From NCBI GenBank assembly GCA_028285495.1, contig JANQPB010000015.1, positions 304,261 through 368,260 of the forward strand: DNA of 64,000 bases, read 5' to 3'. The number at the start of each line of letters is the position of its first letter. Position 1 is the stretch's first letter. The DNA is from Acidimicrobiales bacterium. Lineage in GTDB: Bacteria; Actinomycetota; Acidimicrobiia; Acidimicrobiales; SZUA-35. Positions 10,700-19,317 of this stretch are shown one piece after another. Under the pieces are notes generated by a model. The model searched no databases. It saw nothing but the letters and a program-made list of their open reading frames with translations, and had not been told where the DNA came from. Position numbers and translations under genes: made by a program.

Positions 10700-11665
10700 T
10701 CACGTCGTGCCCCACCCGTCTGGCACGACGACCGTCGGCACCCGGGGATGGTGGATCAGGGCCGACGACACCGAGCCGAGCACGAGGAACGGGAGCTCGC
10801 TCAGGCCACGGGCGCCGACCACCACCAGGTCCGGGGCCGGGCCGGCGCGGTCCCGCAGCGCAACCCGGGCGTCGCGCTCGTCGATCCGGATGACGATCTC
10901 GAGCGTCGGCCGGTGGTCGCGCCAGTCGGCCCCGGCGGTGAGGACGGAGGCCACGACGGCTCGCACGTGACGCTCGATCGCCTCGAGCAGCACCGCCGGG
11001 TCGTCGGCCGCCGTCCCCCACATGGGGGCGGCGCCGATGGCCTCGATCCGGGCCCCCGGCTCGGCGTGCTCGATGGCCCAGTGCAGGGCGCGGGCGGAGG
11101 AGTTGGAGCCGTCGATGCCGACCACGATGAGCCCGAGGCCGGCGCTCGGCGGGCGGTCGGCGGGCACCACGGCGAGCGGAACCGTGGCGTGGCGGGCGCA
11201 GAAGGAGCTGACCGAGCCGAGCAGACCGGCGGTGGCCCCACGGCGGCCGCGGGTGCCGACGACCAGCAACGCCGCGTGCTCGGCCGCCGCGCACAGCGCC
11301 GGGCCCGGTTGGCCATCGACGACCCGGGCCCGACAGGCGAGCTCGTCGACGACCGATCCCGGCAGGTTCCGTTCCGGATCGTCGCCGTCGCCGTCGCACG
11401 ATCGAAGCTCGGCGACCACCTCCGCCAGTTGGGCCTCGGCCGTCCGTCGGTACAGGTCGTCGGCCGGCACACCACCGAGGCGCACGGCCCGGAACGGGTG
11501 CGGGACGTTGGAGACCGCCACCGGGGTGACCGGCCCGAGGAGCGACGTCCTGGCCGCAGCCCAGGTCAGGGCGCCGATGCTCGGCCGCGAGCCGTCGACC
11601 CCGACGACCACCCCGAGCGGTCGATCGGTTCGATCGGCTCGGTCGGCAGAGGGGGCTGCCGTCAT
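10700..11665 (-). CDS. Tandem universal stress protein
   Basis: A 321-residue protein with two Usp domains. The first begins GVVVGVDGSRPSIGALTWA and ends VVGTRGRRGATAGLLGSVSS. The second begins LIVVGIDGSNSSARALHWA and ends VVGARGLSELPFLVLGSVSS. Both keep the G-2x-G-9x-GS ATP-binding signature, as in the large tandem Usp proteins of actinobacterial dormancy regulons. Its start overlaps the preceding usp stop by 4 bp (ATGA), so the two are translationally coupled. Confidence 0.9.
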   Translation of the reverse strand: MTAAPSADRADRTDRPLGVVVGVDGSRPSIGALTWAAARTSLLGPVTPVAVSNVPHPFRAVRLGGVPADDLYRRTAEAQLAEVVAELRSCDGDGDDPERNLPGSVVDELACRARVVDGQPGPALCAAAEHAALLVVGTRGRRGATAGLLGSVSSFCARHATVPLAVVPADRPPSAGLGLIVVGIDGSNSSARALHWAIEHAEPGARIEAIGAAPMWGTAADDPAVLLEAIERHVRAVVASVLTAGADWRDHRPTLEIVIRIDERDARVALRDRAGPAPDLVVVGARGLSELPFLVLGSVSSALIHHPRVPTVVVPDGWGTT

Positions 11666-12117
11666 GCGGCCTCGCGATGCTTGACCACCAACACCGCACA
11701 GGGAGCGTGGTGCAGGACCTTGGTCGAGACGCTGCCGTGGAGGAGGCGCCTGGCCGGGCCCTCGCCCCGGGAACCGACCACGACGAGGTCGGCATCGGCC
11801 GATGTCACCAGGTCGAGGATGGCATCGGTCGGGTCGGCCGCGACGTCGTGGTACGTGGCATCGACCCCGGCCTCGGCCAGGATCTCACGGGCACGGTCCA
11901 GCTTCGACTCGGCCGCCAGATGGCTGTGCAGCACCTGCCGGTACTCCTCCGGCAGGCTGGCGGCCAGATCGCTCAGCTCGCCACGGGTCAGGGGCAGGTT
12001 GGCGGTGACGACGTGCACCGCAGCACCGGGGTGGGCGACGGCCAGCCCGGCCACGGTCCGGAGCGCCCGCTCGGCGTCCGCCGAGCCGTCGGTGCCGACG
12101 ACGATGGTCGCAAACAT
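11662..12117 (-). CDS. Single-domain universal stress protein
   Basis: A 151-residue protein with the full Usp fold: FATIVVGTDGSADAERAL at the start and VVGSRGEGPARRLLHGSVSTKVLHHAPCAVLVV at the end, including the nucleotide-binding glycines. It is preceded by GGGAGGAATC as ribosome-binding site and by a box 63 bp upstream. First gene of the usp-usp-ppsA unit. Confidence 0.92.
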   Translation of the reverse strand: MFATIVVGTDGSADAERALRTVAGLAVAHPGAAVHVVTANLPLTRGELSDLAASLPEEYRQVLHSHLAAESKLDRAREILAEAGVDATYHDVAADPTDAILDLVTSADADLVVVGSRGEGPARRLLHGSVSTKVLHHAPCAVLVVKHREAA

Positions 12118-12180
12118 GATTCCTCCCGCTGCAGTGGATGGTGCTCACTCCCATTCGACGTCGGCCTCCGGGCCCCGGCC

Positions 12181-12195
12181 AGGGACCTAAGGCCC
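12181..12195 (-). promoter_or_regulatory. DosR-like box upstream of the usp-usp-ppsA operon
   Basis: The minus strand reads GGGCCTTAGGTCCCT, a slightly shifted palindrome variant of the consensus. It overlaps the last codons of the ATPase gene (stop at 12187-12189) and lies 63 bp before the usp start. The site therefore constrains the 3' end of the upstream coding sequence. Confidence 0.6.
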
Positions 12196-15156
12196 GCTCG
12201 CCCCACGGCGCCGGAGGACGGCCTTGCGGAGCTCGCTGACCACGGCGACGGTCGACGCCAGACCGGCGGCGACCAGCCAATCGGTCAGCCCGAGCGGCGT
12301 CGTGCCGAACGGCTCGTTCAGCGGCCGCCACTGGACGATGGCCACCTGCAGGCTGAGCGACAGGGCAACCGCAGCCACGAGCCAGCGGTTGACGAGCAGC
12401 TGGCCCCGGATCGACGTGACGTCGGAGCGGGCGTTCACGGTGTTGACCAGTTGGGCGAGGACCAGCACGGTGAAGGCTGCGGTGCGGGCCGACACGAGAT
12501 CGTCGCCGCCCCACCAGGGGCCCCCGAGCAGACCGCCGGGGAGCTTGAGATCGATCATCGCCAGCGTGGCCAGCGCCATGGTCAGCCCGATCAGGCCGAT
12601 GCCCCGCTGCATCCGGGCGTCGATGATCCGCTGCCCGGCGACGTGGGGCGGACGATGCATCAGGTCGTCGCTCGGCGGGTCGACGCCGAGGGCGAGGGCC
12701 GGCGCGGCGTCGGTCACCAGGTTGATCCAGAGGATCTGGACGGCGAGGAGCGGCACGGCGACGCCGTCGACGGCGGCGTCGGTCAGCCCGATGATGCCGG
12801 CGCCGACGACCCCGAGGAAGACGGTCAGGACCTCCCCGATGTTGGACGAGAGCAGGTAGCGGAGGAAGCTGCGGATGTTGTGGAAGATGGCCCGCCCCTC
12901 GTGGATGGCGGCCACGATCGTGGCGAAGTTGTCGTCGGCCAGGATCATGTCGGCCGCCTCCTTGGAGACGTCGCTGCCCGTCACCCCCATGGCCACACCG
13001 ATGTTGGCGGCCTTGAGCGCCGGGGCGTCGTTGACCCCGTCGCCGGTCATCGCCACCACCTCGTCCTGGTCGAGCAGGGCCTGGACGATGCGGAGCTTGT
13101 GCTCGGGGGCGACCCGGGCGTACACCGATGTGTGACGGACGAGATCGGCCAGCGACTCGTCATCGATGTCGGCCAGCTCCGTCCCGCCGACGACCCGGTC
13201 GCCCGGTCCGGCGATGCCGATCTCGTTGGCGATGCGGCCGGCGGTGACGGGATGGTCGCCGGTGATCATCGCCACCCGGACCCCGGCCCGCCGCGCCAGG
13301 TCGACGGCGTCGGCGGCCTCCGCACGGGGCGGGTCGAGGATGCCGACGACCCCGAGCAGCACGAGCTCCGACTCGAGCGACTCCGCCAGATGGTCGACCG
13401 CTGCGTCGTCGACGGAGGCAGCGGCACCCCCCTGGCGACCGGCACCGTCGACGCGGCCAGGGTCGGCGCCGACGTGGCGCTGCAGCTCGTCGTCGTCGAG
13501 GCTCCTGGCGGCGATGGCGAGGGTCCGCAGCCCCGTGGCCGCCAGTTCGTCGACCACGGTGTGCCACCACCACCGGCGCTTGGCGTCGATGGCCACCTCA
13601 CGCCCGCACCGGCGCTCGAACCGGCAGCGATCGATCACCCGATCGGGAGCACCCTTGACCGCGACCACCGGTCGGCCGCCGACCGCACCTCCGGCGTCGC
13701 TCGCGGGGAGGTTGATCGTGCTCATGCGCTTGCGCTCGGCGGTGAAGCCGACCTCGGCGGCCCGGTCGAAGCCGTCGGTTCGGGCGCCGAGCTTGCCGGC
13801 GGCGACCACCAGGGCCGCCTCGGTCGGGTCGCCGACGGCAACCCACCGATCGCCGTCGTTGCGCACGGTGGCGTCGCTGGCCAGCGCTCCGACGGTCAGC
13901 GCCCAGCGGGCGTCGTCGAGCACGTCCCGCTCATCGGCGCCGGCGCCGCGGTCGCTCGCCTCGATCAGCGCCTGCCCGCCCGGCCCGTAGCCGGTGCCGG
14001 TGAGCGACAGCGTCCCGGCACCGAGCACCACCCGACGGACCAGCATCTCGTTGCGGGTCAGGGTGCCGGTCTTGTCCGAGCAGATGATCGTGGCCGAGCC
14101 GAGCGCCTCGACCGAGACGAGGCGCTTGACGAGAGCGTTGCGACCCGACATCCGCTGCACCCCGAGGGCCAGGACCACCGACAGCACGGCGGGCAGTCCC
14201 TCGGGTACGGCGGCCACCGCCAACGACACCCCGATCAGCAACGTCTCGACCACGTCGGCCCCGGACTCAAGGCCGTTGACCAGCGCGATCACCGCCATCA
14301 CCACGACGGCGATGACGACGACGGCGATGCCGAGGGTTCGCCCGACGCGGGTGATCTCCTCCTGGAGCGGCGTCGGCTCGGATTCGGTGGCCTCCAGGAG
14401 GGTGGCGATGTGGCCGACCTCGGTGTCGAGGCCGGTGGCGGTCACCACGGCGCGGCCGCGACCACCGACCACGACGGTCCCGCTGTGGACCATCGGCGTC
14501 CGGTCGGCCAGCAGCGTGTCGACGGGGACCGGGGCGGTGGTCCGGACGACGGGGGCGCTCTCACCGGTGAGCGCCGCCTCGGCCGTCTGGAGCGCGCTGG
14601 CCTGCAGCAGGCGGGCATCGGCCGGGACCACGTCGCCGGTGGCGAGCGCGATCACGTCGCCGGGGACGAGCTCGGCCGCCGGTACCCGGATCAGCTCGCC
14701 CTCGCGGACCACCGTGGCCTCGTTGCGGGTCATGGCCCGGAGGGCGGCCATCGCGGAGGCGGCCCGTCGCTCCTGCACCTCGCCGATGATGGCGTTGGCC
14801 ACCACGATCACGGCGATGACGACGGCATCGAGCGGCAGGCCCTCCGCACCTTCGACCAGCCAGGCCACGGTGGCGACGGCGATGGCGGCGAGGAGCAGCT
14901 CGACGACGGGATCGGCCAGGTGGGACGCAACGCGGCGCCACCAGGGCGACGGTTCGTCGGTGGGCAGCTCGTTGGGACCGTACAACGCACGGCGCTGCGA
15001 CACCTGCTGTTCGCCGAGCCCGGCCTCGGGGTCGGTGGCCAGTGCTTCGACGACCCGATCCGACCGGACGGCCCACGCCGGGTCGGTTCGATTGGCGAGG
15101 CGCGGATCGCCGGACCGACCATCCGCAGCGAGTTGGCCGCGTCCGGCCGACGTCAT
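12187..15156 (-). CDS. P-type cation-transporting ATPase, CtpF-like
   Basis: A 989-residue P2-type ATPase. In order: N-terminal cation-ATPase region (GLGEQQVSQRRALYGPNELP), paired helices, actuator domain with TGES (AALTGESAPV), M4 with PEGLP (AAVPEGLPAVLSVVLALG), phosphorylation site SDKTGTLTRNEM, hinge MTGDGVNDAPALKAANIGVAMG and C-terminal helices (WINLVTDAAPALALGVDPP). It pumps cations, probably Ca2+ or another divalent ion, out of the cytoplasm. The mycobacterial homologue CtpF is a DosR-regulon member, which fits the location. The start overlaps the gerW-like stop by 4 bp (ATGA), so the box at 15618-15632 likely drives both. Confidence 0.9.
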   Translation of the reverse strand: MTSAGRGQLAADGRSGDPRLANRTDPAWAVRSDRVVEALATDPEAGLGEQQVSQRRALYGPNELPTDEPSPWWRRVASHLADPVVELLLAAIAVATVAWLVEGAEGLPLDAVVIAVIVVANAIIGEVQERRAASAMAALRAMTRNEATVVREGELIRVPAAELVPGDVIALATGDVVPADARLLQASALQTAEAALTGESAPVVRTTAPVPVDTLLADRTPMVHSGTVVVGGRGRAVVTATGLDTEVGHIATLLEATESEPTPLQEEITRVGRTLGIAVVVIAVVVMAVIALVNGLESGADVVETLLIGVSLAVAAVPEGLPAVLSVVLALGVQRMSGRNALVKRLVSVEALGSATIICSDKTGTLTRNEMLVRRVVLGAGTLSLTGTGYGPGGQALIEASDRGAGADERDVLDDARWALTVGALASDATVRNDGDRWVAVGDPTEAALVVAAGKLGARTDGFDRAAEVGFTAERKRMSTINLPASDAGGAVGGRPVVAVKGAPDRVIDRCRFERRCGREVAIDAKRRWWWHTVVDELAATGLRTLAIAARSLDDDELQRHVGADPGRVDGAGRQGGAAASVDDAAVDHLAESLESELVLLGVVGILDPPRAEAADAVDLARRAGVRVAMITGDHPVTAGRIANEIGIAGPGDRVVGGTELADIDDESLADLVRHTSVYARVAPEHKLRIVQALLDQDEVVAMTGDGVNDAPALKAANIGVAMGVTGSDVSKEAADMILADDNFATIVAAIHEGRAIFHNIRSFLRYLLSSNIGEVLTVFLGVVGAGIIGLTDAAVDGVAVPLLAVQILWINLVTDAAPALALGVDPPSDDLMHRPPHVAGQRIIDARMQRGIGLIGLTMALATLAMIDLKLPGGLLGGPWWGGDDLVSARTAAFTVLVLAQLVNTVNARSDVTSIRGQLLVNRWLVAAVALSLSLQVAIVQWRPLNEPFGTTPLGLTDWLVAAGLASTVAVVSELRKAVLRRRGASGP

Positions 15157-15566
15157 GACGATCGGCGCCTCACCAGCACGATCGTCAGGCAGACCGCGAT
15201 GATGCCGGCCAGGACCTGCCCGCCCCGGACCAACCGGTTCACGTCGACCGATGGCTTCCACTCGAGCGAGCCGTCGCGGACCTCGTAGACGCCGATCGGC
15301 GACACGCCGAGCCCGTAGCCGCTGCCGAAACCGCTGCCCGAGCCCTCGCCGTCCTGGCCTCCCTCGCCTTCACCGGCGCCACCGCCACCGCCGCCGGTCA
15401 CCCGGGCGACGGGGATCACGGTGAGCCCGTCGAGGTCGTAGGCGTCGCCGAAGGCCCGCGAGACCGAGAGGGCGTCCCGGCTGCCCGCGATGCTGTCGAA
15501 GACCGAGGCCCTCACGTCGAGATCGCCGGTCTTCGAGTTGTTGGTCTCCACTGCCACGTCGGTCAT
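15153..15566 (-). CDS. GerW/YtfJ-like membrane-anchored protein
   Basis: A 137-residue protein. Its centre has the glycine-rich signature VTGGGGGGAGEGEGG followed by SGSGFGSGYGLGVSPIGVYEV, typical of the GerW (YtfJ) family. The C-terminus adds one transmembrane helix (VLAGIIAVCLTIVLV) and a basic tail (RRRSS). Family members were named for spore germination in Bacillus but are widespread in non-sporulating actinobacteria, where the role is unknown. ATG at 15566 is preceded by AGGAGGAG. First gene of a unit with the ATPase. Confidence 0.8.
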   Translation of the reverse strand: MTDVAVETNNSKTGDLDVRASVFDSIAGSRDALSVSRAFGDAYDLDGLTVIPVARVTGGGGGGAGEGEGGQDGEGSGSGFGSGYGLGVSPIGVYEVRDGSLEWKPSVDVNRLVRGGQVLAGIIAVCLTIVLVRRRSS

Positions 15567-15617
15567 GGTCTCCTCCTGTCCGTGCTTCCATCGTCGCCCC
15601 GCCCGCACCGGTGCCGA

Positions 15618-15632
15618 AGGGGCCAAGGACCC
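15618..15632 (-). promoter_or_regulatory. DosR-like box upstream of gerW-like gene and ATPase
   Basis: The minus strand reads GGGTCCTTGGCCCCT, one mismatch (T for A at position 4) from GGGACCTTSGNCCCT. It ends 51 bp before the ATG of the GerW-like gene and points towards it. Confidence 0.65.
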
Positions 15633-15660
15633 TGCGCTCGACTCGTCCGAACCCGGACCG

Positions 15661-15924
15661 CTACGGCCCGGCCCGCCTGGCCGTCACGTAGGCGGTGAGG
15701 TCGTCGAGGGTCAGGAGGCCGGGGAAGTCGCGCTCGGGGATGTCGAGACCGGTTCGCTCGCCGATGGCGGTCATGACCCGCAGCTGGTCCATCGAGTCGA
15801 GCTCGAGGGCGTACCACAGGTCCTCGTCCGCCTCGACCGTCGCCGGATCGACGTCGGGGGCGACGTCGGCGATGGCGTCGACGACGATCTGGCGGTCGAG
15901 CTGGGGATCGGTACCGGTCATCAC
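15661..15924 (-). CDS. Acyl carrier protein
   Basis: An 87-residue acidic helical protein with the phosphopantetheine site in ALELDSMDQLRVMTAI (Ser of DSM). RFISA-like elements are absent and the rest follows the PP-binding fold (VVDAIADVAPDVDPATVEADEDLW at the front). It would carry acyl groups as thioesters. The GTG start overlaps the E2 stop (GTGA); an ATG one codon later is equally possible. It is the last gene of the acyl-CoA synthetase/E1/E2 operon, an unusual place for an ACP, and suggests that acyl groups from this complex are handed to or stored on a carrier protein. Confidence 0.85.
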   Translation of the reverse strand: MMTGTDPQLDRQIVVDAIADVAPDVDPATVEADEDLWYALELDSMDQLRVMTAIGERTGLDIPERDFPGLLTLDDLTAYVTARRAGP

Positions 15925-17207
15925 AACTCCTCGGGTCGGGACAGGTGTCGTCGGAGATCGTTGAGGAACCGGGAGCCGCGCTGGCCGTCGCTCGCCCGGT
16001 GGTCGGCGGCGAGGGTGGCGATCACGAGCCGGCGGGGGACGACCTCGTCGCCGACGACGGCCGGGCGCGTCTCGATGCGCCCGAACCCGATCAGCGCCAC
16101 CTGCGGTGGGTGGATGACGCCGTTGACCACCTCGGCCCCGTGGTCGCCGAGGTTGGTCACCGTCGCGGTGGCCGAGCTCATCTCCGACCCCCGCAGCCGA
16201 CCGGCCCTGGCCCGCTCGACGAGCTGGCGAAGCGCCGACATCGTCTCGACGAGATCGAGGCGGTCGGCGTCACGGATGGCGGGGGCGACGAGACCGCCGC
16301 CCCTGAGGGCGATGGCGACGCCCAGGTGGATGCCGTCGCCCGGCCGGAACCGCCCACCGACCCAGAACCCGTTGAGCTCGGGGTTGGCGGCGAGCGCGGC
16401 GGCGACGCCCCGGAGGAGGAGCGCGGCGGGGAGGATGCGCTGGCGGAGCGGCCGGTCGACGTTGACCCGCTCCAGCCAGGCGAGCGACGGCTCGAGGTCG
16501 ATCGTCTCGGCCAGGTGGTAGTGGGGAATGTCCCGGTTGGCCCGCGACATGAGGTCGGCGATGGCCCGCCGCATCCGTTCGGACGGGTCGGGCGTCGGTG
16601 GCTCCCGGTCGGCGGGTTCGCCGCCCAGGTCGCGGGCCACGACGGCTCCACCGGGCCCGGAGCCGGCGACGGCCGCCAGGTCGAGGCCCCGCGTGGCGGC
16701 CAGGCGCCGGGCGAGGGGTGAGGCCGGGGTCCGGTCGACCCGTGCCGGGACGGCGGCCCGGTCCGGTGGCGCGATCGCCGCGGTGCGTTGCCGGCGGGCC
16801 GGATCGGTGTCGAGTGGCGTGCCGTCGACCGGCGTCCCGTCGTCGATCGGGCTCGGGGCGGTCGGCCCCTCGTCGGATGGGTGACCGGTCGGCCCGGTGC
16901 CGTCGCCGGCGACCTCGACCCGCAGACGGGCCATGGGCGTCCCGACCGCGACCGACCGGCCGGGCTCGACGAGCAGCTCGACGATCACCCCGTCGTTCCA
17001 GACCTCGACGTCGATGTCGGCCTTCTCGGTCTCGACGATGACGACGATGTCACCGCGGGCGACCCGATCGCCGACCGAGACCAGCCACTCGGTCACGGCG
17101 CCCTCCTCCATGTCGGCGCCGAGCGACGGCATGACGAAGTCGACGACCGTCGTCGGCGCCGCCGTGCCGGCGACCGAGGCCGGGGCGGAAACGGACCGCT
17201 GGCTCAT
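15921..17207 (-). CDS. 2-oxoacid dehydrogenase E2 (dihydrolipoamide acyltransferase)
   Basis: A 428-residue E2 with one lipoyl domain at about 20-100 (lipoyl-Lys in [13 protein letters not shown]), a peripheral subunit-binding domain at about 155-195 ([21 protein letters not shown]) and the catalytic acyltransferase domain with HRASDG as the HxxxD active site. It transfers the acyl group from lipoamide to CoA or another acceptor. It sits between E1-beta and ACP with 4-bp overlaps on both sides. No E3 (lipoamide dehydrogenase) gene is present in the window, so E3 must be shared with another complex. Confidence 0.92.
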   Translation of the reverse strand: MSQRSVSAPASVAGTAAPTTVVDFVMPSLGADMEEGAVTEWLVSVGDRVARGDIVVIVETEKADIDVEVWNDGVIVELLVEPGRSVAVGTPMARLRVEVAGDGTGPTGHPSDEGPTAPSPIDDGTPVDGTPLDTDPARRQRTAAIAPPDRAAVPARVDRTPASPLARRLAATRGLDLAAVAGSGPGGAVVARDLGGEPADREPPTPDPSERMRRAIADLMSRANRDIPHYHLAETIDLEPSLAWLERVNVDRPLRQRILPAALLLRGVAAALAANPELNGFWVGGRFRPGDGIHLGVAIALRGGGLVAPAIRDADRLDLVETMSALRQLVERARAGRLRGSEMSSATATVTNLGDHGAEVVNGVIHPPQVALIGFGRIETRPAVVGDEVVPRRLVIATLAADHRASDGQRGSRFLNDLRRHLSRPEEL

Positions 17208-18283
17208 CGCCCGATCGTGGCCCGGGCCGCGGCCACGATGTCGGGAACCTGGGGCAGGGCGGCCTGTTCGAGATGGGCCGGGTACGGGATCGGGACCTCG
17301 GCGGCACAGATCCGGGCGACCGGGGCGTCGAGGTGGTAGAAGCAGGCCTCGGTGATCCTGGCCGCGACCTCGGCCCCGAGGCCGACCGACCGCCAGCCCT
17401 CGTCGACCACCACGGCCCGGCCGGTCGTGGCCACCGACGCGGTGAGCGTGGCGTCGTCGAGCGGTCGGAGCGTCCGGAGGTCGATGACCTCCGCCTCGAT
17501 CCCGTCGCCGGCCAGCTCCTCGGCGGCGGCGATGGCCTTGCCGAGCGTGCCGGCCCAGGCGATCAGCGTGACGTGCTCGCCTCGGCGACGGACGGCGGCC
17601 CGATCAAGGTCGACCGGTCCGTCGTCCGGGGCCAGGTCACCCGAGGACCCGTAGAGGGTGGCGTGCTCGAACAGGATCACCGGATCCGGGTCCTCCAGGG
17701 CCGCCGGGAGCATCCACCGGGCGTCGGCAACGGTCGCCGGCGCCACCACCCGCAGCCCGGGGACGTGGGCGTACCAGCCCTCGAGGCTGTGGGAGTGCTG
17801 GGCCGCCAGCTGACGCCCGGCGCCGGTGGCCATCCGGATCACGATCGGCACGTTGAGCTGACCGCCCGACATGTGCAGCAGCGTGGCGGCGGTGTTGACG
17901 ATCTGGTCCATGGCCAGGAGGCTGAAGTTGACGGTCATCACCTCGACGATCGGTCGCAGCCCACCGAGGGCGGCCCCGATCCCGGCCCCGACGAAGCCGG
18001 ATTCCGACAGCGGGGTGTTGCGGACCCGCTCCCGTCCGAACTCCTCGTAGAGGCCCTTGGTCACGGCATAGGTGCCGCCATAGTCGGCCACGTCCTCGCC
18101 CATGACGATCACCCGGGGGTCGTCGGTCAGGGCGGCCCGGTGGGCTCGGCGCAGCGCCTCCCGGTAGGTGATCCGCTCGGCGGCGCCGCCCCCGTCGCCG
18201 GTCCGGCCCCGGCTCGGGTCGTGCGACCGCTCGCCCGAGCCATCGGCCGCGGTCGACGGGGGTGCTCCGATCAGATCGCTCAT
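17204..18283 (-). CDS. 2-oxoacid (pyruvate-type) dehydrogenase E1 beta subunit
   Basis: A 359-residue protein. [41 protein letters not shown] and [24 protein letters not shown] are diagnostic of the E1-beta Transket_pyr domain. The C-terminal transketolase-type domain holds [12 protein letters not shown] and [20 protein letters not shown]. It works with E1-alpha to decarboxylate a 2-oxoacid and acylate the lipoyl group of E2. Pyruvate is the likeliest substrate, although branched-chain or acetoin substrates cannot be excluded. 4-bp overlaps at both ends. Confidence 0.92.
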   Translation of the reverse strand: MSDLIGAPPSTAADGSGERSHDPSRGRTGDGGGAAERITYREALRRAHRAALTDDPRVIVMGEDVADYGGTYAVTKGLYEEFGRERVRNTPLSESGFVGAGIGAALGGLRPIVEVMTVNFSLLAMDQIVNTAATLLHMSGGQLNVPIVIRMATGAGRQLAAQHSHSLEGWYAHVPGLRVVAPATVADARWMLPAALEDPDPVILFEHATLYGSSGDLAPDDGPVDLDRAAVRRRGEHVTLIAWAGTLGKAIAAAEELAGDGIEAEVIDLRTLRPLDDATLTASVATTGRAVVVDEGWRSVGLGAEVAARITEACFYHLDAPVARICAAEVPIPYPAHLEQAALPQVPDIVAAARATIGR

Positions 18284-19317
18284 GGCGCCACCTCCCGGCG
18301 GTAGACGTGACGGGTCAGGTCCTCGACCGGTTCGAGCGTCCCGGCCTCGGCGAAGGCCACCGCCTCGTCGACCTCGGCCGCAGCCCGGGCCCACAGCTCG
18401 TCGAGCAGGGTCGGGTCGAGGTCATCGGCGGCGGCGAGGCGGTCGGCCAGGACGGCGATCGGGTCACGCTCCCGCCAGGCCTCGATCTCGGCCTTCGGTC
18501 GATAGAGGTCGGGGTCGAACATCGAGTGGGCACGGAACCGGTAGGTCCTGGCCTCCAGGAAGACCGGCCCGCCGCCGGCCCGGATGGCGGTGAGGGCCCG
18601 GGTGGCGGCCGCCTCGACCTCGACGACGTCCATACCGTCGACCGACCACGAGGGCACGTTGTAGGCCGCGGCCTTCACCGTGAGGTTGGTCTCGGACTCG
18701 CTGGAGCGCAGTGAGGTGCCCATGGCGTACAGGTTGTTCTCGCAGACGAAGAGCACCGGCACCTTCCACAGCGCAGCGAGGTTCATCGCCTCGTGGAACT
18801 CGCCCTCGGCCATCGCCCCCTCCCCGAAGAAGCAGACGGTGGCCCGCCGGTGGTCGAGGACCTGGTCGGCGATGGCCAGGCCGACGGCCACCGGGAGGTG
18901 CCCGCCGACGATGGCGTTGCCGCCGTAGAACCGCCGCCCGACGTCGAACAGGTGCATCGATCCACCCCGGCCGCCGCTGCATCCCTCGGCCCGGCCGTAC
19001 ATCTCGGCCATGATCGGGCCGGCGCCAACGCCCTTGATCAGGGCATGGCCGTGCTCGCGGTAGGTGGCGACCACCGCCTCGTCGTCGTGGAGTGCCGAGA
19101 TCACCCCGACCGGCACCGCCTCCTCGCCGATGGCGAGGTGGAGGAAGCCACGGATCTTCGTCTGCTGGTAGAGCTCGGCGCAGCGCTCCTCCAGGACCCG
19201 GATCCTGATCATGTCGGCCAGCAGGTCGATCGGCGGCCTGGCCGACGCCGACGGCCGGGACGCCCAGACGGGTGGGCGGGTGGGAACGGCCCAGGGGCCG
19301 GGCGTCGTGGTCGTCAT
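18280..19317 (-). CDS. 2-oxoacid (pyruvate-type) dehydrogenase E1 alpha subunit
   Basis: A 345-residue TPP-dependent subunit: [50 protein letters not shown] and [18 protein letters not shown], then the TPP/Mg2+ motif around [22 protein letters not shown] with [10 protein letters not shown]. These are typical of the acetyl-transferring pyruvate dehydrogenase alpha family. ATG at 19317 is chosen because it overlaps the acyl-CoA synthetase stop by 4 bp; upstream sequence in frame belongs to that gene. Confidence 0.92.
   Translation of the reverse strand: MTTTTPGPWAVPTRPPVWASRPSASARPPIDLLADMIRIRVLEERCAELYQQTKIRGFLHLAIGEEAVPVGVISALHDDEAVVATYREHGHALIKGVGAGPIMAEMYGRAEGCSGGRGGSMHLFDVGRRFYGGNAIVGGHLPVAVGLAIADQVLDHRRATVCFFGEGAMAEGEFHEAMNLAALWKVPVLFVCENNLYAMGTSLRSSESETNLTVKAAAYNVPSWSVDGMDVVEVEAAATRALTAIRAGGGPVFLEARTYRFRAHSMFDPDLYRPKAEIEAWRERDPIAVLADRLAAADDLDPTLLDELWARAAAEVDEAVAFAEAGTLEPVEDLTRHVYRREVAP

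Noticed and set aside
11677..15288. A 1203-codon plus-strand open frame opposite the ATPase and usp genes
   Set aside because: It has no domain, is extremely rich in Asp/Gly/Arg/His as expected for the antisense of GC-rich genes, and covers several well-supported minus-strand genes.
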